Part shown: one piece after another, positions 42,545-51,531 of the stretch
How the letters are laid out: the number at the start of each line of letters is the position of its first letter
How positions within the stretch are numbered: position 1 is the first letter of the stretch
NCBI GenBank assembly: GCA_013178225.1
Contig: JABLXE010000010.1
Coordinates: 121,287 to 185,286, forward strand
DNA length: 64,000 bases
Source of the DNA: Methanotrichaceae archaeon
GTDB lineage: Archaea > Halobacteriota > Methanosarcinia > Methanotrichales > Methanotrichaceae
Direction: 5' to 3'
The notes under the pieces: generated by a model
What the model saw: the letters and a program-made list of their open reading frames with translations, nothing else
Told to the model about the DNA's origin: nothing
Database searches by the model: none
Program-made: the position numbers and the translations under genes

Positions 42545-42775
42545 ACTCTCAAATCTCCCATCCCTAAGTGCGCGCCCATCGCGCCACCCGCTCCCGCATC
42601 GCCTCAGGAAACTCGACCCTAAATCTGTATTCAGACCTGTTCGCTCTCAGCCTTCCTTGACCGCTATCCATCTAGTGCAGGACTCTTGCCATGGACCTCA
42701 AGCCCGCCTAGGTCGTGCAAACATCGGCTTACAGTCACTATATTAGGAAATTCCCTCGCCTGCCCTCGCATCTGG
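42545..42775 (-). pseudogene. Decayed second copy of the Csb2-like gene (3' end)
   Basis: Reading leftward: LGGLEVHGKSPALD, a stop, then in another frame DSGQGRLRANRSEYRFRVEF and PEAMRERV, then a shift to GAMGAHLGMGDL. This parallels ALGGREVPW...TSGQGRRSAYDRGYGFRIEF-PEAVRGPVAVGYGVHFGMGGF of the intact gene at 44119-44964. At least two frame changes make it non-functional. Confidence 0.7.
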
Positions 42776-43181
42776 CATGAGGCACAGCAATCGATGTAAA
42801 TCCGCACACCTGCCATATCATCCATTATCATCATCACCATCTTATTATTCGAGAAGCTCTCCCCAAGAGATTTCCAGGCGACTATTGCCCCAGTATTGCC
42901 TGCGCTCACGTGCTCCCAAGGACCTCTCAAGTTCCCCGGTGTGGCTGCTACTACCATTTTACCGCACTCAATTCTCAAATGGATGCCTTCAGACGCGCTG
43001 CCTGGCAACCGCTGTCCTCCTGGAATTCGGAAGAACGTCCAGAGATATAAATCTGCCTACTTTTTTAATTAACTTTAATAAAAAATTTATCGTAATTGAA
43101 GATAAAAATAACGGCTCAATTGAAGAGAATTCTGCACCATCCGAAAATCATCATGATGACTGCAGAAATGAGCGATCTAAA
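42776..43181. other. No convincing gene
   Basis: A minus-strand open frame covers part of this stretch (to 43008) but has no recognisable family; it could be the diverged continuation of the decayed Csb2-like copy. From 43060 the sequence is very AT-rich. Confidence 0.35.
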
Positions 43182-43817
43182 TCAAACGCCCTTTTCCGCA
43201 GTTCTTGGCGGGACCTGGATTATTGGCGGCTTGGCCTTCAGTATAAACTCTCCGATCAGGGTGGCGCTGGCCAGGCTGAATAGATATGCCACAAACGATT
43301 CCGCAATCTCAAAGCTGCTCAGCGGTGGCATCTTTAGCCGGTCAAACGGCTGATTCATCAAGACGGAATAACAGAATAATAAAAGTAATATAATAATTGC
43401 TGAAATGATGAACGCATATACGAAGGAGAGAATCCTTTCCTTATGCAGGGCAACCGTGTCCAGCTTATCCTCTTTATCTGCAAAGTACAGGCAATGGCTC
43501 GGCTTCAGGCACATGGAGGGATTGGCCAGTATCCGTATGATCATTAGCAATGATGCTGTTATCGGTAGGGATAGGAAAAAGCCCGATCTCTCATCTAGAT
43601 TTGAGAGCGTTGTCTGAAGAAGCAGGTTGATGGCGAATATCAGGGGCAGAGATAGCGCACCATTGCATTTGCCTATCTGCCACAGCTTCTGATAGATATT
43701 CTCTGAATTCAGTGGATGATAAACTCCAACCAGAGAGATTATCTGAGAGAAGGAATAAAGCGCAGCAAAAGAAAATATCGTCCAGATAATGGATATGATG
43801 AGTAAGGAAAAGAGCAT
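43182..43817 (-). CDS. Multi-pass membrane protein, unknown
   Basis: 211 residues from ATG 43817 (a GTG three codons earlier is possible). Five or six hydrophobic helices are spread over the length (LLIISIIWTIFSFAALY; LPLIFAINLLLQTTL; FLSLPITASLLMIIRIL; VYAFIISAIIILLLLFCYS; FVAYLFSLASATLIGEFIL). No family recognised. It follows a small membrane gene by 24 bp. Confidence 0.6.
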   Translation of the reverse strand: MLFSLLIISIIWTIFSFAALYSFSQIISLVGVYHPLNSENIYQKLWQIGKCNGALSLPLIFAINLLLQTTLSNLDERSGFFLSLPITASLLMIIRILANPSMCLKPSHCLYFADKEDKLDTVALHKERILSFVYAFIISAIIILLLLFCYSVLMNQPFDRLKMPPLSSFEIAESFVAYLFSLASATLIGEFILKAKPPIIQVPPRTAEKGV

Positions 43818-43841
43818 AGATCCCACCAGCAGCTCTATTTC

Positions 43842-44012
43842 TTAGCATTCGCTGGTTTTATTCTTCAAAAGGAACCTAAACGATATTAGAACGAACAACA
43901 TAAACATAAGGAATAGCCCGGCTTCGACTGCATTGACGAGCAATGAATATATGCTCGCAGATCCAAGAATTACCTGAAACAAGGTAAGGGCTCCATTCAC
44001 TATATCTATCAT
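43842..44012 (-). CDS. Small single/double-helix membrane protein
   Basis: 56 residues from ATG 44012 with CAGGTGA about six bases upstream: MIDIVNGALTLFQVILGSAS, then VNAVEAGLFLMFMLFVLISF, ending KNKTSEC. Two hydrophobic stretches. It directly precedes the larger membrane protein gene and is likely co-transcribed with it. Function unknown. Confidence 0.5.
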   Translation of the reverse strand: MIDIVNGALTLFQVILGSASIYSLLVNAVEAGLFLMFMLFVLISFRFLLKNKTSEC

Positions 44013-44118
44013 TTTTATTCACCTGAACAACTGCGGACCAGACCGCGTCGCAGAGCAAGCCACCTTATGATTGTACTTGCCAATTATATAAGACTTTAGT
44101 TTAGACTTAAGGTTCATT

Positions 44119-44964
44119 TTACAGCTGTTTTGCAGAATCGCTCAGTGCCTCAAATCCCCCCATCCCGAAGTGGACCCCGTAGCCGACAGCCACCGGCCCC
44201 CGCACCGCCTCCGGGAACTCTATCCGAAACCCATATCCTCGATCGTAAGCCGACCGCCTTCCCTGGCCGCTCGTCCTCCGGCAGCAGAACTCCTGCCAGG
44301 GCACCTCCCGCCCGCCCAGAGCCGTAACTGATACCGGCTTTGCAGCCACCGGCTCGGGATACCCGCTGAGCCTCAGCAGCCGCCGGAGTTCATGTTCAGG
44401 GCTGCCGATCTGCAATCCGCTCTCGTCCCGCTTCGGGACACCGGCTCTGGTGACCTTGGGATGGCGCGTGGAAACGAACGGGGTCCTGGAGACCCATGTT
44501 CGGCTCTCGGCCAGGAGCGGGCTTTGTCCCCGCACGACATTCGCGCCTCCGAAATCCTCTGGCCGGCCCACCCCCTGCAGGACGAGCGCGACCTGGATAC
44601 CTGAGCCCCGTATCTCCCAGAGACCCTCCAGGGCTGATCTGTCCCGCTGGTCAAAGCCAGCTGGCGCATAGATGGTGAGGTGGGTGATCTCTCCGTTCTG
44701 CCCGCGGCCTGAGGCCTGGTTTGACTCGCTGAAGATGAAGGCGTGGGTGTGTCCCTTCAAAGGCATTTTAGAGTCATCACAGCCTGTGAAAACGCTCGAC
44801 CCGTCGGACAGTTCGACCAGCGCGGCATGGGCTCGCTCGGCCAGCGACAGAGCCTCGGTGAGCCTGGGAGGCCTGCCGCTCAGGATGAAGCGCGCTACGG
44901 TAGGATGATTTTCCCCTGGCGCTGGAGAATAAACTTGATATGTTTCAGGTTGAGTTGTGGACAA
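44119..44964 (-). CDS. Csb2-like CRISPR protein (Cas6 half)
   Basis: 281 residues from TTG 44964 (AAGGAG upstream). It matches the C-terminal two-thirds of Csb2 (GSU0054 family, the Cas5-Cas6 fusion of subtype I-G): DDSKMPLKGHTHAFIF, TWVSRTPFVSTRHPK, and the Cas6-type glycine-rich end AVGYGVHFGMGGFEAL. The Cas5 half is not present. As no other Cas6 is visible in the window, this is a candidate for processing the array transcripts; the active-site histidine cannot be assigned by eye. Confidence 0.7.
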   Translation of the reverse strand: MSTTQPETYQVYSPAPGENHPTVARFILSGRPPRLTEALSLAERAHAALVELSDGSSVFTGCDDSKMPLKGHTHAFIFSESNQASGRGQNGEITHLTIYAPAGFDQRDRSALEGLWEIRGSGIQVALVLQGVGRPEDFGGANVVRGQSPLLAESRTWVSRTPFVSTRHPKVTRAGVPKRDESGLQIGSPEHELRRLLRLSGYPEPVAAKPVSVTALGGREVPWQEFCCRRTSGQGRRSAYDRGYGFRIEFPEAVRGPVAVGYGVHFGMGGFEALSDSAKQL

Positions 44965-45429
44965 TCCTTTTTATCTCCTTTTCATAGATGCCCACTTCTC
45001 TCTTCCTATCGCTGGTGATGGTATCAGCGAGTCTTGAAAGAGCTGACTATGGCGCAATAGCATCAGCGTCTCATTCATAAATGAACCCAAGTCCCCGCAG
45101 GGTAAAGCCCAGAGTACCAAGCCATCGTAGTCTAAAACAAGTAGATGTTCAGGAATAAAAAGTTTGTCGCAATATCGACATCACTTTTACAAAAAATTTT
45201 TGGATAATTTAATTAATTGATCCGAGGTGCAGAAATAGGCACAGATCGAAGCGACGATTGAATGAGAAATAGATTTATGTGCTCTAAATTAGAGCGGAAA
45301 TCCCATGCCCCTCACCACAAGGTCCGCATGATCAACGAGGGTTCGATGAAGTTTCCGTCTCCTCTCAAAGCTGCACCCGTCTTCTAGAGTAAATGCATTA
45401 AAAGGGAATGCACCCCCCCAAGAATTGAG
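44965..45429. other. Intergenic region, no gene seen
   Basis: About 465 bp at the right edge of the defence island; AT-rich around 45190-45290. No ORF, repeat or RNA recognised. Confidence 0.4.
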
Positions 45430-46020
45430 CTAAAAGAAATCATCCAAAGTTGCGCCGTTCCTGTTCTTCTCCAGCCTGAGTCCGGCAGAACGCAGAGCCT
45501 TCTCCGGCATCCTCCTGCCAAAGGCCTGCAGGTTCCGTCTCTCGGGGCAGTACTGGCTGCGGTAGTAGACCTCCCATATCCCTTCTACACCTGAGCCCTC
45601 GCTGACTTGTTCCATCCTCTCCGATAACGAGCTTAACGTCTCTTCCAGGCCCCGGCCTGACAGGTGCACGATCCCGCCGCTCCGGCACAGGGAAACCCAG
45701 CTCCGGCTGCCATTTCCCAAAGCTATTATGAACCCCTGGTTCCTTCGGGAAAAGTGGTCGCAGAGCATGAGGCCGATATCGTGCCTGGGCTTCAGATAGC
45801 CGTACAGGACATGATCTCCCTGAGGCCTGAGCCTCACAAATCCCTTCATCCGGTGCAGCTCTGAGATGACGCTAAAAACCATCTTGCGGATGCCCAAGAG
45901 CTTCTGATCTGTCGCCAGCTCCAGGTCCCGGGCTAGGAGACCCTCCGCTTCTTTCATTATCTTCGAGCTGCAGTCCCGGTGCAACGCCAGGTAAACGGCA
46001 AAGTTCTGCGGCACCCTCAA
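45430..46020 (-). CDS. DUF4130 protein (partner of the radical SAM DNA-metabolism protein)
   Basis: 196 residues from TTG 46020 (GAGGGGATC upstream). SELHRMKGFVRLRPQGDHVLYGYLKPRHDIGLMLCDHF is the DUF4130 signature. The family is annotated as probable DNA metabolism and is nearly always next to the radical SAM protein found here at 46148, downstream of which this gene lies. Reaction unknown. Confidence 0.8.
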   Translation of the reverse strand: MRVPQNFAVYLALHRDCSSKIMKEAEGLLARDLELATDQKLLGIRKMVFSVISELHRMKGFVRLRPQGDHVLYGYLKPRHDIGLMLCDHFSRRNQGFIIALGNGSRSWVSLCRSGGIVHLSGRGLEETLSSLSERMEQVSEGSGVEGIWEVYYRSQYCPERRNLQAFGRRMPEKALRSAGLRLEKNRNGATLDDFF

Positions 46021-46049
46021 ATTGATCCCCTCTTCCCAAACTCAGGATT

Positions 46050-46177
46050 AATCTGATTCATCTCATCCTCTGATTCATCTCATCCTCTGATTCATCTCAT
46101 CAACTCTATCATCTCATCAGCTCTATCCCGACCGCATCTCATCAGCTCTATCCCGACCGCATCTCATCAGCTCTATT
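46050..46177. repeat. Short tandem repeats at the end of the radical SAM gene
   Basis: Three copies of a 17-bp unit (TGATTCATCTCATCCTC) are followed by two full and one partial copy of a 25-bp unit that begins ATCTCATCAGCTCTATC and ends CCGACCGC. The last copy is inside the gene and encodes its final residues (NRADEMRSG), so the stop and tail have been duplicated downstream. Confidence 0.8.
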
Positions 46178-47359
46178 CGACCACATCTCCAGAGTCGTAT
46201 CCCGCCAGCCGTTGAGCTTCAGATAGGGAGAGGCATTTCTAATCCTGACGCCAAGAGCGGCCAGTTCCTCCCTCTTGCCGATCCTCTGCCTCTTCCTCAG
46301 GGCCACGATCCTTCTGGCACTCAGAGGTCCGATGCCGGGAACCCGGATCAGCTCCCGGAAAGAGGCGGAATTGGGGTCCAGACAGGAGTCCAGCAGAGAA
46401 GCGGCCAGGACCTTCTTGGGATCGGCATCCGGCAGGAAACCCTCAGGATCGAAGGCCAGGTCGATCTCCTGGGGCGAATATCCGTAGACCCTGTAAAGCC
46501 AGTCCATCTGGTACAGCCGGTGTTCTCTCCACAGCGGCTGAGGAGAACGATCCTGAAAAGGCGTTCCAGACTGGGGAGAAAAAGCGCTATAGTAAGCCCT
46601 TTTCACCTCCATCTCCCGGTACTCGCGGATGGTTTGCGAAAAGATCTCCCGGTCGCTCTCTCCTGCAGCGCCCACCACCATCTGAGTGGTCTGGCCTGCC
46701 GGAAGCCTGGTCTTGTCCATCAGGTCGCGGATATACCTCTGGCGCAAAAGGATGTCGTTCTCGTAATTTTTGGTGGGGGAGATCTCGCTCATGCGACCGG
46801 CAGAACAGGCCTCCAGGTTTATGCTCACCCGATCGGAGAGTTCCACAGCCTCCTGGATATGGGAAAAGGATGATCCGGGAAGAATTTTCAGATGGACATA
46901 CCCCTGAAAGCCGCATCTTTTTCGCAGCAGGCGCACTGTCTCCAGCATGTGCTCCATTACAGAGTCCTCGTCCCGGCCCGAGCCGGAACTCAGGAACAGC
47001 CCCTCGATGTAGTTGCAGCGGTAAAGGGACATGGTCAGGCCGGCCAGCTCCTGAGGGGTATAGGTGAACCGTCGCAGTTTTCGGCTGCAGCAGCTCGCGT
47101 TGATGCAGTAGTTGCACTGGTGGGTGCAGTAATTGGTGTAAAGCGTCTTGAATAAACTCACGCAGCGGCCGTCGTGGGTGAAGGAGTGACAGATGCCGGG
47201 CACTGCAGGGCTCCTGGATGACCGGGACGAGGTGCAGACGTCGTACCTGGTTCCGGCTCCCAGGGTGCCGAGCTTGTCTTTGTCCACGACAGCCTGCGGC
47301 CCCAGTGAATCGAACCTGCTCTGTTCTGCCAGTTGAGCCATCTTGTCCAGGGAGACCAT
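46148..47359 (-). CDS. Radical SAM protein of putative DNA modification/repair
   Basis: 403 residues. The iron-sulfur motif is CTHQCNYC near 78, preceded by HDGRCVSLFKTLYTNYC. SGSGRDEDSVMEHML and NLEACSAGRMSEISPTK follow. The C-terminal helix-hairpin-helix IRVPGIGPLSARRIVALRK indicates DNA binding. This is the TIGR03916-type protein. It is transcribed before the DUF4130 gene, with the tandem repeats between. Confidence 0.88.
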   Translation of the reverse strand: MVSLDKMAQLAEQSRFDSLGPQAVVDKDKLGTLGAGTRYDVCTSSRSSRSPAVPGICHSFTHDGRCVSLFKTLYTNYCTHQCNYCINASCCSRKLRRFTYTPQELAGLTMSLYRCNYIEGLFLSSGSGRDEDSVMEHMLETVRLLRKRCGFQGYVHLKILPGSSFSHIQEAVELSDRVSINLEACSAGRMSEISPTKNYENDILLRQRYIRDLMDKTRLPAGQTTQMVVGAAGESDREIFSQTIREYREMEVKRAYYSAFSPQSGTPFQDRSPQPLWREHRLYQMDWLYRVYGYSPQEIDLAFDPEGFLPDADPKKVLAASLLDSCLDPNSASFRELIRVPGIGPLSARRIVALRKRQRIGKREELAALGVRIRNASPYLKLNGWRDTTLEMWSNRADEMRSG

Positions 47360-47603
47360 TTCTTGAATGTTGCTCGCGGAAGTGTGATCTAATTAATCCT
47401 TGAGGCGAAAGTGAAGGCCGGATGCGGGACAAGGAGCCCGAAAATATTTCCTGACGGATCGCAATCCGCCGGAAAGGAATTTGCGAATTCTCTGGCCTGC
47501 CGCTCCGGCAATCGATCAAAAGATTTTTTGTTCTCAAAGGCTAACAGGATCTAAAAAGAATTGCGTTTCGGAGAGGATTATCACGTCTGACGAGATTATC
47601 AAG

Positions 47604-48074
47604 ATGCCCCGAATGGAGAAGGCGGAGTACGACCGCCTGATTGAGGATGAGCATATCTGCAGGATCGCCTTCAAAGGGGATAGGCACCCTTACATCGCAC
47701 CCTTTCTCTACGTCTTCGACGGCCGGTTCATGTACTTTCTCTCCACCAGGTACGGCAAGAAGGTACAGTACTTCCGCGACAACCCCATGGTGGTCGTGGA
47801 GGTGGAAAGATACTCGCCGGACCTATCTCATTTCAGCTTCGTTGCCCTTCCCGGACGCCTGGTGGAGGTGGTGGACCCGGGGGTAAAGAGCAGGGTTAGG
47901 ACCATGTTCATCGATCTCATAAAGAAAAAGGGGCTATCGCAGAACGTCCTCTCGGCTCTGGGATATTCGCCCGGCGAGCCGGTCGAGTCTCTTGAAAGCG
48001 AAGAGAGGAACAGCGTCTGGAAGCTGGAAAGCGTCAGGGTGGATGAGATCCTGGGGCTGAAGAGCCAGGAATGA
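47604..48074 (+). CDS. Pyridoxamine 5'-phosphate oxidase-like flavin protein
   Basis: 156 residues from ATG 47604. RMEKAEYDRLIEDEHICRIAF, YIAPFLYVFDGRFMYFLSTRYGKK and NPMVVVEVERY are typical of the split-barrel flavin-binding family. A GGAGAGG lies about 30 bp upstream, before an in-frame ATT, so the N-terminus may be about 10 residues longer. The cofactor may be FMN, heme or F420. Confidence 0.8.
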   Translation: MPRMEKAEYDRLIEDEHICRIAFKGDRHPYIAPFLYVFDGRFMYFLSTRYGKKVQYFRDNPMVVVEVERYSPDLSHFSFVALPGRLVEVVDPGVKSRVRTMFIDLIKKKGLSQNVLSALGYSPGEPVESLESEERNSVWKLESVRVDEILGLKSQE

Positions 48075-48169
48075 CTGCTCAATAACTTACCCGGCGGACG
48101 ATGTGTACCGGATATCCGCCGGGCCGGGGACCGGAATTATATGACCAATACGACTAATTGACAATACAA

Positions 48170-49273
48170 CTAGACCGCATAAGGGCTGTTGCTCCTCAGG
48201 GCCTTTTCCATATCAGCCAGGATAGGCTCCATCCGGCCGGTCTCCCGGAATCTGGCGGACATCAGCTCTGCCAGGCATCCCTCATCGATCCTGCGCTTGA
48301 TCAGCGGCAGATAATGCATCTCTTCGGCTGTCGCGCTGCCAGATGCCTCCCGGTACAGCCTCTCCAGCTCCGGCTTGAGATCCCGGGTCCCGCCTCTCAT
48401 GGCCGCCTCCAGGAGAGAGCGAAGCTCTGCCTCGTCCTCCTGCAGCTTGCAGTCGCTCCTGAGCAGGGCCAGGAGAAATGCCGCGACCGCCATGTCCGAA
48501 TGCAGACACTCCTGCTCGTCGATGGCTTTTATCTCCACGCAGCTCCTGGTGAAGCGCACTATCACTCCCCTTGAGTTGACCCACTCCCGGCACAAGATGT
48601 CGGCACCGCAGGCCCTGAGAGCCCGGTAGATGTCGCGGTTGATCTGCACGTAGTCATCCGAGCTTTCGAGCCGCTCGGGCAGGATGTCGTGGCATATCTC
48701 GGGAATGCGGCGCTGGTTCTCCCGGTAGAAGACCAGGCGGTTGTCCAGATAAGAGGTAAGCCGGCCCTCAACCACGGGAGAGGATGCAGTCACCGCGACC
48801 AGGTAAGGAATCAGGGAACGAACCCGGTTGAACACTGACACCATCTCCTCCCTGCCGGCATAGGGGATGTTTATCTGCAGGGCCTGGATGTTCAGCCAGC
48901 CATGCTGCTTGATATCGAAAATCCGGTCGTAGGTCTGATAGTACTCCTGCTCGTCGTGGTCCCAGTAGGTGGTCTGGTCCAAAGTCAGCAGGGGGTGCAT
49001 TCCCAGGCCCAGGAGCCGGTATTGATGGCCCAAAGCCTGGTACAGCCCGGTCAGGCCCTGGAACAGGTTATCCTCCAGAAAGCCGAGGGAGCCCGGCCGG
49101 GCAGGTATGAGCTCCAGGGCATGCTTCTGCAGCTCCTTGGAGACCTTAATTCCGGCAAAATTTACCTCATGCTCGACTTTTCCGCAGAGCTTCTCGATGA
49201 TCCTATCGGAGATCGGGAGCGGCCGGAAGTTCCGGTCGTTAATTGAATACTCGTGCTCGGTTCCTACCAGCAT
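48170..49273 (-). CDS. GCS2-type carboxylate-amine ligase
   Basis: 367 residues. GTEHEYSIND is the glutamate-binding start of glutamate-cysteine-ligase-like enzymes, with VNFAGIKVSKELQKHALELIP, LLGLGMHPLL and IQALQINIPYAG further on. The family makes gamma-glutamyl or other amide bonds using ATP. It ends a four-gene run with an ATP-grasp ligase, so the pair may build a peptide or modify one. Confidence 0.85.
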   Translation of the reverse strand: MLVGTEHEYSINDRNFRPLPISDRIIEKLCGKVEHEVNFAGIKVSKELQKHALELIPARPGSLGFLEDNLFQGLTGLYQALGHQYRLLGLGMHPLLTLDQTTYWDHDEQEYYQTYDRIFDIKQHGWLNIQALQINIPYAGREEMVSVFNRVRSLIPYLVAVTASSPVVEGRLTSYLDNRLVFYRENQRRIPEICHDILPERLESSDDYVQINRDIYRALRACGADILCREWVNSRGVIVRFTRSCVEIKAIDEQECLHSDMAVAAFLLALLRSDCKLQEDEAELRSLLEAAMRGGTRDLKPELERLYREASGSATAEEMHYLPLIKRRIDEGCLAELMSARFRETGRMEPILADMEKALRSNSPYAV

Positions 49274-49289
49274 GGCTCATACTTCCTTG

Positions 49290-49772
49290 TCATACATCCT
49301 TAAGGAGGATCTCGGCCACCAGATCGGTCTCCGGCTCGTCGATCTTGCAGATCTCCTCCAGCTCCGCAGCCGGAAGGGCTCTCACCAGGTCCACGATCTT
49401 TTCGGTTGCAAGGTCGAAAAGCTGGTCGAACAGGCCCCTGTTCTGCTTTAGGATGGCCACCATTGGACAGATGCTCTCCCTCTTGAGGTAGATCTGCAGT
49501 ATTTTGCGCTTCACGTCGAAGGTAAAAGGCCCGGCCACACAGGTCTCTGGCTTGATGCCGTGAATCCTGCACTTGCCGTCCTCGAACATGACGCAGAATC
49601 CGTCGGGCTTGAGCTTTAGCCTACTATAGCCTGCGAACTCAATCTCCTCCGGGACGACACCGTTTCCGAGCAGAATGTCTATCCTCTTCTGGCTGAGCGG
49701 CGGCCGGGCCTCAAAGCAGCATCCGCCATGGATGCTGCACTCGCTGCAGGCCCGGCTCAGACTATCGAGCAA
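49290..49772 (-). CDS. YkgJ-type cysteine-cluster protein
   Basis: 160 residues from TTG 49772. The cluster ACSECSIHGGCCF near residue 9 and CVMFEDGKCRIHGIKPETC match the CxxCxxCC metal-binding family. It lies between the ATP-grasp and GCS2 genes, so it may belong to the same pathway; binding of Zn or Fe-S is known for the family only. Confidence 0.8.
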   Translation of the reverse strand: MLDSLSRACSECSIHGGCCFEARPPLSQKRIDILLGNGVVPEEIEFAGYSRLKLKPDGFCVMFEDGKCRIHGIKPETCVAGPFTFDVKRKILQIYLKRESICPMVAILKQNRGLFDQLFDLATEKIVDLVRALPAAELEEICKIDEPETDLVAEILLKDV

Positions 49773-49868
49773 TGAATCATCCGTAGGTTATCAACTCCAT
49801 AAATCATCGAAATTATCTTCTCAAGTTTTCAATCGGCTCTTTAAAAAAGGTTGAACTGGGCAAGGCTT

Positions 49869-50885
49869 CTAGAAATCTACCTTGAAGCATCCAGCGCTGT
49901 TTCCAGCGGAGGCCGTCTGCGGGGATGCGGCAGCGTTTGGTCCCAGAGCGTAATCTGCCTCCAGAGCCGGGCTCAGGGACTTCGCATGCTCGCACTGGGC
50001 GCAGGAGAGAGAGTCCCCGTTGATCAGGAAAGACACAATGCGCTGGTACATGTCCGGATAATGGAGGTCTTCTCCGCCCTCCAGAGACGGGTTGTCGTTT
50101 ACCTCGATCACGTAGAGCTTTCCCTGGCACTCTTTTATATCCACACCGTAAAGCCCTTGGCCGATGGCCAGCCCGGCCTCTATTCCCAGGTTTATAACCT
50201 CGGGAGGAACCTGGTCTGGGGAAACGCTCTCCACATCGCAGTAGACGATATGACCGTTCACCGAGGCCTGAATCTTGAAGGTCTCCGAGGGAATTATGTA
50301 CCGGCAGGCATACAGCAGCTGGCCGTTTAACACCCCTATTCTCCAGTCGAACCTGCTCTCGATATACTCCTGGACCACGATCCAGTCCGATAGCTTGAAG
50401 AACCTGCGTGAGATCTTCAGAAGCTCGGAGACCGTGGACACCTTCTCTACCCTGGCCGAGAACGAGGTTGAGGGCTCCTTCAGGATGAGGGGACTTCCCA
50501 GCTCCTCGAAGAGGCTGGCCGCGGCCTGAGCGTCCAGGCTCTTCTTGCGCAGGAACCGGGTTCTGGGCATGGAGATGTTTCTCTTCATGAGGTGCATGTA
50601 CATATTTATCTTGTCAGCACACACCTGAATTGATTTCGGGTCGTCGATTACCGGCACTCCGTACATGCTGGCAATTCTCGAAGCCACGTACGTGGTGTTC
50701 ATGGGATCGGTATTGGCCCTGATGAACAGCGCATCTAGCTTGGGTATTTTCTTGATATCCACCGGAAAGATAAACTCGACCGTATGCCCCATGCTTTCTG
50801 CCACGTCCCGGCACTTAACCAGGGAAGTTAGCTGCTCAGAGCTGCTCATAGTCTGCCTATTGACAAATATGCCAAGTTTACTCAA
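49869..50885 (-). CDS. RimK-like ATP-grasp ligase
   Basis: 338 residues. DALFIRANTDPMNTTY, a substrate-binding SIQVCADKINMYMHL, SPLILKEPSTSFSARVEKVS (ATP-binding lysine), VVQEYIESRFDWRIGVLNG and the metal site VIEVNDNPSLEGGED make a complete ATP-grasp domain. RimK-type enzymes add amino acids to a carboxyl group. The last 50 residues, ending CFKVDF, are an extra tail. It overlaps the RLAN gene by 8 nt. Confidence 0.88.
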   Translation of the reverse strand: MSKLGIFVNRQTMSSSEQLTSLVKCRDVAESMGHTVEFIFPVDIKKIPKLDALFIRANTDPMNTTYVASRIASMYGVPVIDDPKSIQVCADKINMYMHLMKRNISMPRTRFLRKKSLDAQAAASLFEELGSPLILKEPSTSFSARVEKVSTVSELLKISRRFFKLSDWIVVQEYIESRFDWRIGVLNGQLLYACRYIIPSETFKIQASVNGHIVYCDVESVSPDQVPPEVINLGIEAGLAIGQGLYGVDIKECQGKLYVIEVNDNPSLEGGEDLHYPDMYQRIVSFLINGDSLSCAQCEHAKSLSPALEADYALGPNAAASPQTASAGNSAGCFKVDF

Positions 50886-51531
50886 AGTGGTTCACCTTCG
50901 TATCTAAGAGACTCTGCAAAAGTTCGGTCTCATCCTCGGACAGCTGTGAATATTTAACGGGCGCAAGAGAGGACAGATAGTAGTTACCGTTATCCTCGAC
51001 CATTACTATCTCCACCAAGGGCAGCTGGAAGACCTCGAAGACCATCTTCGAGATGGATGCCATCTGCTCTCTGCAGTTGAGGGTCCGGCCCATGATCGAG
51101 ATGCACTCGGTTATAGTCGAGTTCTCGTTTATCTTCTGGTAGCAGAAGGGATAGCGCCCGTGGTTGGTGACGTGTTTGATCACCCGTTTGGCCTCATCGA
51201 GCTCTCGGACCACGGTATAGTCAGAAGGGGTCGAGAAATAGTTCAGACCGTAAACTATGGCCGGAACTGAGACATACTGGTTGGATATGACCCATTCGCA
51301 GACCGGTATCCCAGCCAGCCTGGCCTTCTCCAGGCATATCGGGACCACATACGCATCCAGCACGTCGCTGCTGCTGGGAATTGTTCGTATGCCTGAGTCT
51401 TCGCACTCAAGGATGGTGTAGTACGGCTCTGTCTTATAGAAGTAACTCTCATTAACTATACATAAAGAGTTATGGTCTTCTAATTTGTACATGATATCCT
51501 TTTTAGGAACGTGATCTTTGCGTTTGTTCAT
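50878..51531 (-). CDS. RimK-like ATP-grasp N-terminal (RLAN) domain protein
   Basis: 217 residues. SSSDVLDAYVVPICLEKARL, then SVPAIVYGLNYFSTPSDYTVVREL, resemble the RLAN domain (PF14401), usually fused in front of RimK-like ligases. Here it is a separate gene that overlaps the ligase gene downstream, so the two proteins probably work as a unit. Confidence 0.65.
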   Translation of the reverse strand: MNKRKDHVPKKDIMYKLEDHNSLCIVNESYFYKTEPYYTILECEDSGIRTIPSSSDVLDAYVVPICLEKARLAGIPVCEWVISNQYVSVPAIVYGLNYFSTPSDYTVVRELDEAKRVIKHVTNHGRYPFCYQKINENSTITECISIMGRTLNCREQMASISKMVFEVFQLPLVEIVMVEDNGNYYLSSLAPVKYSQLSEDETELLQSLLDTKVNHFE

